Of a stretch of 64,000 nt of DNA, positions 53,749 through 62,725 are shown in pieces; position 1 is the first letter of the stretch, and each line of letters opens with the position of its first letter. Both the position numbers and the translations under genes were made by a program. The stretch lies in NCBI RefSeq assembly GCF_016802725.1, contig NC_052671.1:22271728-22335727 (forward strand). Direction: 5' to 3'. Source of the stretch: Solenopsis invicta. Its lineage: Eukaryota; Arthropoda; Insecta; Hymenoptera; Formicidae. The notes beneath the pieces were generated by a model. The model was not told the origin of the DNA and did no database searches. It was given only the letters and a program-made list of their open reading frames with translations.

Positions 53749-53759
53749 CCATTTCAAAT

Positions 53760-55374
53760 AACTGTCCTGTATCCTCTCTACCCCTTCCCTTTCTTTCCGC
53801 CCACAAAATTTCTGCCCCATAGCTAACCATCGTCCATACCAACCTATCAAATCACCACATCCTTCTAGCCCAGTCCTTTCCGAATTTCCTCTTTTCTATT
53901 CCCCATACTTCTATCATCACCACCGTTCCTTTTTTGACTCTCTTCTCTATATGTTCTTTCTGTCCCTTATTTGCCATCGTCATGTAGCCCAGATATTTAT
54001 ACCTTTTTACTTCCTCTATTTCATTTCCTTCCCATTTTCATATTATCTTTTTCTGTCTCCTACCCCCTCTTTTACACCTCATCACTTTTGCTTTCTCCAC
54101 ATTTACCTCTAATCTTTTCTGTTCTACATATCCTTCTAATGTTTTTATTAACGCTTTCATCCCTGCTTCATCCTCTGCCACCACCGCCACATCATCCGCA
54201 TACGCCAGGGAATAAATTTTTCTTCTCTTCACCTTTACTCTCCCCCATCTTCCCTTTTCCAATTCCTCATCCAAATCCGCTAGCAGTAGTGTGAACATGC
54301 ATGGGCTCAACGGACATCTCTGTCTCACTCCTCTACCTGTCCAAAAGTTTCCTCCCTCCCTTTTCCCCACCCTTACTCTACCTTTTGTCTCCTCCAAAAC
54401 TTCCTCACACTCCCTTCCTCTTCATTGTCTGTACCAGTATCTCCCTATTCACCGAGTCAAACGCTGCTTTCATATCCACAAACATTACTATTTTGCCTTT
54501 TGTTTCCGCTATTTTGTTATTTATTAAATAATTTAACACGTATATGTGGTCTATCGTGCTTACCCCTCTCCTAAACCCCGTTTGACTAGGTGGTAATATC
54601 CCTTTATTTTCCACTTCTTCTCTCAATCTCTCCGCCAAAACCGCCGCGTACACTTTATACACCGTTTGCCTAAACGTAACCCCCCGATCGTCTTCTACCT
54701 TTTCCCCCTCACCCTTTTTCACTATCGGTACCACTATCCCTTCTCTCTAACCTTCCGGACATCCCTCTTCCTTCTATTACATATCTCCCACAGCCACTCC
54801 CTTATTTCTTTTTCCCCATATTTCCATACTTCATTCGTAATCCCATTCCCTCCTGCCGCTTTTCTGTCCTTCAATCTCCTTATCGCCCTACCAATTTCCT
54901 CTCTACTAATCTCTTCTTCCTCCTCTGCCCCTCTCCCCATTACCTCATCTCTTATCCTCCACTCCACTCCCCCCAGCACCCCGCTAAAGTGTTTTTCCCA
55001 CTCCTTCATTTCAATCCCCTCCCTGACTCTCTTTCTTTTCCTCCTTCCTTTACTCACTACCTTCCACAGATCCTTTTCGGATCTTATTCCTTCTATTTGC
55101 CTCTCCTTTTTCTTCTTCTCCTCACAATGTTCCCTGTACTTCCTCCTTATTACTTTATATTTTTTCCCTTCTCCCCCTCTCCTCTTCCGCCATTTTAATT
55201 CCTCCATAACCTCTCTTTTTCTATCCCTACATTCCTCATCCCATTCTCTCCGTTCCTTCTTCTCTTCTTTCTCTACTTTCTTTAATGCCACTTCTACTTT
55301 TCACTTCATTTTCCTCCAAACCTCCCTACCCCCTCACAATCACTATCCCTCTTCCCAAGATATTCCTTAAAGAG
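53760..55374 (-). pseudogene. LINE A, reverse transcriptase region
   Basis: Minus strand, right to left: a long Lys/Glu/Arg-rich stretch (VEKEEKKERREWDEEC; EIGRAIRRLKDRKAAGGNGI; NEVWKYGEKEIREWLWEICN), then VPIVKKGEG, FRQTVYKVYAAVLAERLREE, QTGFRRGVSTIDHIYVLNYL, VDMKAAFDSVNREIL, RQRCPLSPCMFTLLLADLDE, the catalytic SLAYADDVAVVAE, and YGAEILWAERKGRG. The pieces use different frames. The endonuclease half lies beyond the DNA transposon at 55,379-61,892, at 61,893-62,520. The polypyrimidine plus strand produces long Ser/Phe-rich frames that are not genes. Confidence 0.85.
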
Positions 55375-55908
55375 TATAACCGGATTAATATGGGAAATCT
55401 GCCCCAGCGGCTTTTTTTACTCGCACTCAGGGGATCGATTTGGTGTTAAATAAAAATAATTCACCTTAATTTTTAGCTCTTTAACTCAAACGGTTTTCGA
55501 GATTTTCAAAAACACCTGTTTTTTCGATTTTATTTTTATTTTTATAGTAAAATTCAAAATTAATTGATGATGATTTTTTTTCTAATTCTTAGAAGTCTAA
55601 GACATGAAAAAAATAATATGATCATGATTCTTAAACGAAAAGCCGATTTTTAGCGGAGGAAAGAAAATTAAAATCTTTATTTTTTTAGCCTTTGTGAAAT
55701 ATATCACTCACCAAAAATCGTCAGAAAATGTCTTTTATACTCCTTTACACTCAGAAATCTTTTTGAATTTTTTGAAGTGGTGGAACAATATGAAAAAAAT
55801 TAAAAATTCATTTTTTTTCTAAAATCTCGCGTTTTTAATAACTTATATTTTTTTTAGTTCAAAAAAATGCGTAGAAAATATTTTTTTACTTCAAATTCAC
55901 AATGACAT

Positions 55909-57381
55909 TGTAATATTACGCTCCTCCACCGTGCCGCCACTCAAGACCGACCAACCGTCGGACGCACCGCAGCCGAGCACTTACGTAAGACCCACGCGCG
56001 TACGTAAGACAACCGCATGCTACCGCGCGCGAACGGCGCGCCACGCGCCGCGTTCGGCAAGCGTTCCCACTCCGGCCGGCTCGACCGCGCGAGCTGATTG
56101 GTGCGTCCAGCCGCGCGGTACGGTATATAAGTCGGCAGTGGGCAGCCGAAAAGGGATCCTTCCGAACACCTGATCTCCTCGGATCATCTCCAGCTGGGCA
56201 TAATCGGGGCCTCCTAGCTCGGGGATTCTCGAGCACCTCCTCGGGAACGGGCATTCTCGTTCCAGCCTCCCGGCGACGGGTATACCCGTCGTCCCCGAGG
56301 CCGGGTATGCTCGGCCATTCCGATCCGCTCCGCCGCGCGACGGGCATTCTCGTCGCGCGGACAATCCAATCCGCGGAGCCGTGCGACGGGCATTCTCGTC
56401 GCGCGGCCAATCGAGACCGTCCAGCCGGACGACGGACATTTTCGTGCGTCCGGCCAGGTCCAATCCGCATCCGATACACCGTGTGGCGGGAATTCTTACC
56501 ACACGGCTTATCCATTCCGTTCAGCCGGACAACGGGCATTCTCGTCGTCCAGCCACTTCGACCAGACCGTTCCGAGTGTCCCCGGGAATTCTCGGGGACC
56601 GTCCGCGCCGACACTGTTCCTGTATCCGTTTACCGTACCTTACGGGGTGTTCTCTCCGCGAGATGAGACCACCCAGGCCGACACCGGCGACGACCCTCGC
56701 GCAGCGCGAAACTGTCCGTCGCGCCGCGAGCCGTCGCACCGAGACCGTAACCGGTCAGCCGCACGGGCCAATCACGACCCGACACGGCAATTGAGAGTTC
56801 GCCGCCGCGCGACCACTCTAAATACGGATACCGCACGGTTAGAGCATAAGCCGAATCCGTCCGTATATCGCACGACTCATCCGAGTCCGTCCGTTTTCGT
56901 AACCGCGAGTCCGTTCTTGTATATCACGTTCCGTCGCGAGTTATATATATGTTGTCCGCGAAACCAAAGATTGTCTCACCGAGTAACTCCGATTGCTACC
57001 TCCGAGCGCATAGCGCATAGCATGTGTCCGTCTGTTTTCCTTAGTGACTTGAAACCGTTTCTTCTAAGTGTCTAGATATTAAGTATGACGCGAATACATT
57101 GTGACCGTTCTCTTAGTTTCACGCGGGCCGACGACCGCACAATTAAGCACTCCAGTGCCGTAATACTATTCGTGGAATTCAGTATTATCCGATAACGATA
57201 TCGAGATCTTGTGATTCTTTTGTACTAAACAATAGCAAAATATATTTAAACTATTTCGTTTTCACTACCAAACCACGGCGTTATCATTTGACCGAACCCG
57301 GACATCCGACGAGCACATCCGAGCAACCGATCCCGACTCCAATCCCGTAACCTACTACTCCAAGAAACTATCGGCGTGACA
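55909..57381 (+). repeat. Solo LTR, family 1
   Basis: 1473 bp, TGTAATATTACG...GCGTGACA; aligned over its whole length with 3053-4517. TATATAAG at 56,124-56,131; hairpin array 56,185-56,605, more complete than in the full element (extra GACGGGTATACCCGTC and GGCCGGGTATGCTCGGCC units). Sits just inside the left inverted repeat of the DDE-SWIM transposon. No clean target duplication, although TGACAT occurs at both edges. Confidence 0.88.
56185..56605 (+). repeat. Hairpin array in the solo family 1 LTR
   Basis: About eleven hairpins. The one at 56,479-56,506 has stem CCGTGTGG/CCACACGG where the other copy has CCGTGCGG/CCGCACGG, a C-G to T-A compensatory change. The last, near 56,578-56,600, is a perfect GTCCCCG/CGGGGAC stem with loop GGAATTCT. 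Confidence 0.8.
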
Positions 57382-57831
57382 TTGCTTATCACACAATTTC
57401 AATCATATTGCTACACAATAATTACTTAAAAACTGTGTTTTTGAAAAATTTGCGCCAAGCTGACGCATTATAACGCCATCTACTGGGATTTTCAGTAACC
57501 AGCAATCATATTCTTTTAAAGTTTCGCTTGTTTAGGTAACCTAACAATAAACTAGTCGTCATTGTTGATGTCATTGTATGTATTAAATTGCAATTAACCC
57601 ATTAATAATTTCAGTACATTCATATTGAGACTATTTCTACGTTTAACGATCAAATAACTCTGAAATATAATTGTTTTTATTTTATTTGTTATCATTACCA
57701 TAAGAAATTATTTTCTATGGTTAAATAGTGCTACAGTTGTAGTATTACAACCACTTAAGTAAAGTTTTATATTTAATCTGTTTGTATATTTGTAAATTCC
57801 TAATACATAATTCAAATCTTTATTTCAAAAT
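57382..57831 (+). other. 5' region of the DDE-SWIM transposon
   Basis: AT-rich, non-coding; contains CTGACGCATTATAACGCC (57,460) and leads to the start codon at 57,832. Confidence 0.5.
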
Positions 57832-59386
57832 GGATTTTGATAAAAAATGCATTAATTGTAACATATATTTGCGTAAAACAGTTGGGTATAAAAAAGGTAT
57901 TATGACATTGATGAGGCTAATATTGCGACAGAAAAAATTGGAAAAAGAGTCTTTATTAGTGATACCTTTTGTGGTAAGTGTCGAATTATTTTAACAAGAC
58001 CATCTATACTTAAGAACACTGAGGATTCATCTGCAGATCGAGTGAGTATCGAAAGTCAGCCAATTTTGTCTCAATCCTCATCCACTACTGTTTCATCTGT
58101 GTCATCAACTGAAGATCCTTCATATGTTATTGAAGAAAAAATGGAAGAAGAATTAGAATTTGTGGAGTTAGGTTTTCCTCGAATCATTGCGACTCACAAA
58201 TACTGTTGCATTTGTGGATCAACAAATATTACAATAGTTCCGTTTGAAGCACGCAAACAAGTGTTTTCCAAAAGACGACTTTTTATTCCCGAAGGAAATC
58301 GGTGTTGTAAAGACCATTTTATAAAAAAGCGGTTCTACGATGAAGACATTAACAATTTTCGAATTTATTCGAATACCAGTGTATTTGAAGTTCGTGATTT
58401 GAAAAAATTACTTTGGCAGCTGACTATTGGTACTGATTCGTCCATAATTGATAAAATTGGAGATCACTCGTTTTCAGAAAAACAGTTTGAGGTATTCACG
58501 AGCCTTACCTGGGAAAAATTGATAAAACTTCGTGAACTGTTAACGTCAATGAGAAGTTCAGTGAATCGTAATATCATTCAAGCTCTTGTTATTTTTTTAT
58601 TCAAACTACGAACTGGAAATTCGAATGCAGTAATATCTTCTGTTTTTGGATTAGTTCGGAAACAAATAGTATCGGACTACTGTAATGAAGTAATATCTTC
58701 GTTTGAAAAAGATGTTTTGCCTCAGTATTTTGGAATTAATGCTATCAGTAGGGAGACATTACTCACTAATACGTTAAATACTGCCAAAAAATTGTATCAA
58801 ATAAAAGATGACCAGTTGATATTCATTTGCGATGGAACATATATCCGTCATCAAAAAAGTGAGAATAATGAATACCAAAGGAAATCATATTCTGTTCAGA
58901 AGAAAGTCCCTCTGTGCAAACCATTCACAATATGCACTACAAATGGTTTTGTTATAGATATGCTTGGGCCATATACAGCTAATATGAACGATACTGAAAT
59001 TATGAGAGTCATCTTAAATGATCCTGATGGTCTGATTAAGTTGCTGAAAAAAGATGGCATTATTGTAGTTGATCGTGGCTTTCGTGATGTGATTGTATAC
59101 TTAGAAGAATTAGGGTTCAAAATGCTAATGCCTGCTCTCAAAGGAAAACGCAATCAGCTGACTATATCAAATGAATCCCGTTTCGTTACCAAAATTCGTT
59201 GGGTTGTTGAAGCAGTACATGGCGACATTAAACAGAAGTTTAGGCTGTTAGATCATAAACTGGATAATAAATTGCTTCCAAAAACTGGGGTTTTTTGTCG
59301 AATCGCTTGTTTTCTGCATAATGAATTTGGTACAAGACTTGATTCTGATATCGATCTTTCAGAAAAAATTATTGCTGCCATGAACT

Positions 59387-60654
59387 TGTAACGATAGCAT
59401 CGTTAAACAAGTAAAATATATCTCTTTCTCGCTCGCACGCCGTATTATAACATATCGTTCCGTCCCTTTTACTCGCACACCCGATCACGTGACGTCAGTA
59501 CTCCCCGTCTCGCTCACACGCACGCGCGACCACGTGACGTCGGTTCCGTCCTCCATCTCGCTGGCTCTTGCGCCCGGTTGCGTTACGTCACACGTAGCAT
59601 CGCGCGGGCACGTGCGCGTAGGTACACGCCGAAAAGTGAGGTAAACACGTGGTTCCGACTGCGTGGGCGGCTGGAGGGTATAAATACGGAGCCACACTAG
59701 GAAGGAGCAACCAGTCGGTTCCAAATCACCGGTACCGACACTCCGGGAGTACTCGGAGCTCCTTGGCTGGGTATTCTCGGCTTCCTTATACCGGGTATAC
59801 TCGGTTTCCTGAAAACCCCTGACACCGGGCGTTTTCGGCTTCCTGACACCGGCCGTTCACGGCCTTCCTGACACCGGGCGTTCTCGGGTATCCGCACTCC
59901 TGTGCCGGGCGCTCTCGGCTTCCTGACACAGGCCGTTTACGGCCCCCCTGATACCGGGCGTGCTTGGTTATTCCGTACCACACTCCTGCGCCGGGTGCTC
60001 TCGGCTTCCTGATACCGGGCGTACTCGGTTACCCGTTTCTTTACCTGTTACCTGTCCTATAATTTCGATTATTAATTTTCGTTTTATTTTCAGAGCAGAT
60101 TTAAAATAATTTCACTCGGTCGGCGACGACGCGTTTACCCGGAGTTACAACTTCCTCGCCGGATTTTCCTTGGATATCCTCCGTCCCGAGCGTTCCGTCC
60201 GAACAAGCGCCCTCCTAACAAAGCGAGCGTATCTTGACCCCTTCCTCAGGCGAGCGATTATTAAGTTGCGTTAGCATTAAGTCCGCGTTACTTGTAATAT
60301 TTTCCGAGCGTTAGTCTGTAAGATCCGCGTCTCGCATTTAGATTTAAGATTTCAATCGACGCCGCGAGCGCTTAATTTAGTTTAAGTTTTCTACGTGTTC
60401 TCTATGCGTGTACGTTATAATTAGTTTTAAGTCCTTTCCGCGTGTGAACAAACGTTCCGGGGAACACGAGTTCCGAAGGTGTTAACTTCCTCTCTTCCTA
60501 ATAAATTTATTTTTTTTTGTATCACGGAGTGTGAGGAGATATTGATTTAAAATAAATATTTTGTTAATTTCTTTTCAAATCGGAGTTCCTTCTTTTCTCG
60601 ACCCTGGCACCGGTCGAGCTAATCCGCGACCGCGAGAAAAGTCGTACCGTTACA
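59387..60654 (+). repeat. Solo LTR, family 2, copy 2
   Basis: 1268 bp, TGTAACGATAGC...CCGTTACA, flanked by AACT (59,383-59,386; 60,655-60,658). TATAAATA at 59,679-59,686, hairpin-type array 59,735-60,035, AATAAA near 60,500. Its upstream half repeats TGACGT/CACGTG words (59,487-59,540), possible bZIP/bHLH sites. Same family as 44,675-45,925. Confidence 0.93.
59735..60035 (+). repeat. Hairpin/tandem array in LTR family 2
   Basis: About ten ~30-bp units of the type CTTCCTGACACCGGGCGTTC-TCGG. Each forms a short hairpin with loop close to GGCGTTCT closed by CCG/CGG (for example GCCGGGCGCTCTCGGC near 59,903-59,918, and CTCCGGGAGTACTCGGAG near 59,740-59,757). Confidence 0.7.
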
Positions 60655-61152
60655 AACTCAAAAAAAGATCAAGGTAATACTTTAGCCTCGGAGGTAGAGA
60701 CTAATCGTTGGGCAAGAAGAAAAGTCCCCTTTGCGATAATAACTTCAGACCAATTGACTGATTTTCCTGAATTAACGGAGCAAGAACTCAAAATTCTTTT
60801 CACAGGATCATATCAAATGTCTCAAGCTGTATCGTATTTAGCTGAGATGATGGATGAAAACGGAACAATCACATTTCATTATTTAAAAATTACCCCTAAT
60901 ATTATCAAGTTTGAAGTCAGATCTCGACATACTAATTCGAAGACATATCGGTGTTTTATTGAATATCAGCCAGATAAGAACGATATTTCTGGAATAACTC
61001 GATATTGTTGTGATTGTGCAAATGGTAGACGCACTGTTGGATGTTGCTCACACATTGCTGCTATCATATATTATTTATCGTACGCTCGATATTTGGCGAA
61101 AATTGTAAAACCTGCTGAGATACTTAGTCTGTTCATTAGTGAAAAAAGTTAG

Positions 61153-61375
61153 TGTCGTAGTAAATGAAGACAGCGATGAAGACTAATCTACTTACATTTT
61201 TTATTATAATTTTTATTTTTGTTGTATCAGATTTAAAATAATTGCTAATATAGTATGAAAAAATATATAAGTATCATCTTTAAGTGTCTTTTCAATCATC
61301 ATAATCCTTCTAATTACTTTAGGCAAAATATATCTTAATTTTTTTATAATAATCTTTGTTTATTTTTGACAAGGA
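61153..61375. other. 3' UTR of the DDE-SWIM gene
   Basis: AT-rich stretch between the protein end and the right inverted repeat; no other signal. Confidence 0.5.
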
Positions 61376-61923
61376 TGTATTTTTGGTAAAAAAAATATTT
61401 TTTAAGCATTTTTTTGAACTAAAAAAAATATAAGTTAAAACGCAAAATTTTAGAAAAAAAATTAATTTTTAATTTTTTTCATATTGTTCCACCACTTCAA
61501 AAAATTCAAAAAAATTCCTGAGTGTAAAGGAGTATAAAAGACATTTTCTGACGATTTTTGATGAGTGACATATTTCACAAAGGCTAAAAAAATTAAGTTT
61601 TTAATTTTCTTTCCTCCGCTAAAAATCGGCTTTTCGTTTAAGAATCATGATCATATTATTTTTTCATGTCTTAAACTCCTAAGAATTAGAAAAAATGTCA
61701 TCATCAATTAATTTTGAATTTTACTATAAAAATAAAAATAAAATCGAAAAAACAGGTGTTTTTGAAAATCTCGAAAACCGTTTGAGTTAAAGAGCTAAAA
61801 ATTGAGGTGAATTATTTTTATTCGACACCAAATCGATCCCCTGAGTGCAAGTCAAAAAAGCCGCGGGGGCAGATTTCCAATATTAATCCGGCTATAACCT
61901 TTCTTTTTTCCCTTCTCCGTCGA

Positions 61924-62066
61924 GGGTGGGTCCCGATAGCGCACACCCCGATAGCACACAAACCACTCACAATGGCAGATGCCTAGAGATTTTCCGTAGA
62001 TTGGGTTAGATAAGTCAATATGATTGGTTGGTGGGCTATCGGGATGTGCGCTATCGGCACCCACCC
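61924..62066. mobile_element. Mutator-type MITE with 9-bp target duplication
   Basis: 143 bp with inverted ends GGGTGGGTCCCGATAGCGCA and GGGTGGGTGCCGATAGCGCA, flanked by CTCCGTCGA at 61,915-61,923 and 62,067-62,075. A 9-bp duplication is typical of Mutator-like elements. Non-coding. Confidence 0.88.
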
Positions 62067-62489
62067 CTCCGTCGAAACCCCTCTTCTTCCTCATCCTTTC
62101 CTTTTTCCGGTCTTCTCTTCCCTCCGCCCTCCTCCCTCCACTCATACCGTTATCGGAGTCTATCCAGTCTTCCACCTTCATCTTTTCCATCCTTCCTTCT
62201 TGTCTGCTCATTCCCGATCACATAATTTATTACTGTCCCTCCCTTCCCTCCTGTATACGTCCATTCCCCCTCCTCAACCCCCTTTACGCTTCCATTCAAT
62301 ATTGACGATCCCAATTCTCCTATATAACTATATAGTTTCTTTCCATCTCAATTCACCTTTTCATCCTTCGAGTTCGTCTTTCCCCCTCCCTCTTCATCCT
62401 CACCTATTCTTCCCCCTCCTCTCCCCGTCCTAGCATTGAAATCCCCCCCTATTAACATCCTCACCCCTTCCTCTCTATCCTCCATCCAC

Positions 62490-62513
62490 TCTCTCTCTCT
62501 CTCTCTCTGGTGA
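62490..62513. repeat. (CT)n microsatellite
   Basis: Pure CT run in the LINE A endonuclease region. Confidence 0.9.
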
Positions 62514-62725
62514 GTAGACGTGTTGACGTGTCTCGCTGTTGCTCCGCTTTTGAAGAACTTTCTTGCTGTCTTATGCCCTACGGGTCGAGTTTTTTCAGGG
62601 TCTCTGGTTGGATGAATACGACCGAACACTTTGACGGTATTGTAAGTGATTTTCCTTTGGATACTTGACTACAATCTGCCAATTTACAACTCTCGGCGAG
62701 GCTTCTCAAGGTTAGGTGCTGGCTA

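Larger units (their letters stand above)
57832..61152 (+). pseudogene. DDE transposase fused to SWIM zinc finger, split by a solo LTR
   Basis: Start MDFDKKCINCNIYLRKTVGY with a C-x2-C, a frameshift near 57,895, then a second C-x2-C (TFCGKCRIIL) and an open frame through 58,042-59,386. In the 449-codon numbering from 58,042: zinc cysteines CCICGS at 55-60 and CCKDH at 88-92, an HTH region about 145-230, then a DDE_Tnp_4-type core with Asp264 (FICDGTYI), Asp344 (IIVVDRGF) and Glu390 (WVVEAVHGDIKQ). The solo LTR starts at 59,387. After it (from 60,659) the same frame resumes: LASEVETNRWARRKVPFAI, LTDFPELTEQELKILFTGSY and a SWIM finger CDCANGRRTVGCCSH ending near 61,152. Only the N-terminal shift and the LTR break the protein. 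Confidence 0.85.
55379..61892 (+). mobile_element. DDE-SWIM transposon with ~500-bp inverted ends
   Basis: Ends CCGGATTAATATGGGAAATC / CCGGATTAATATTGGAAATC, with near-continuous complementarity between 55,379-55,893 and 61,392-61,892. Flanked by TATA (55,375-55,378; 61,893-61,896). It encodes one large protein on the plus strand, now broken by a solo LTR, and has another solo LTR at the inner edge of its left arm. Removing those leaves about 3.8 kb. Inserted into LINE A. Confidence 0.88.
61893..62520 (-). pseudogene. LINE A, endonuclease region
   Basis: Minus strand reads REREWMEDREEGVRMLIGGD then DFNARTGRGGGRIGEDEEGG, an endonuclease/exonuclease/phosphatase motif (GGDFNART) of LINE ORF2, followed in other frames by WTYTGGKGGTVINYVIG and a Lys/Glu-rich region. 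It continues as the RT at 55,370 once the DNA transposon is removed. A MITE lies inside at 61,924-62,066. The plus-strand pyrimidine-rich frames are shadows. Confidence 0.7.

Noticed and set aside
55909..57381. 6-bp target duplication TGACAT for the solo LTR
   Set aside because: It would require the LTR to end before the terminal CA shared by the other copies; probably coincidence.
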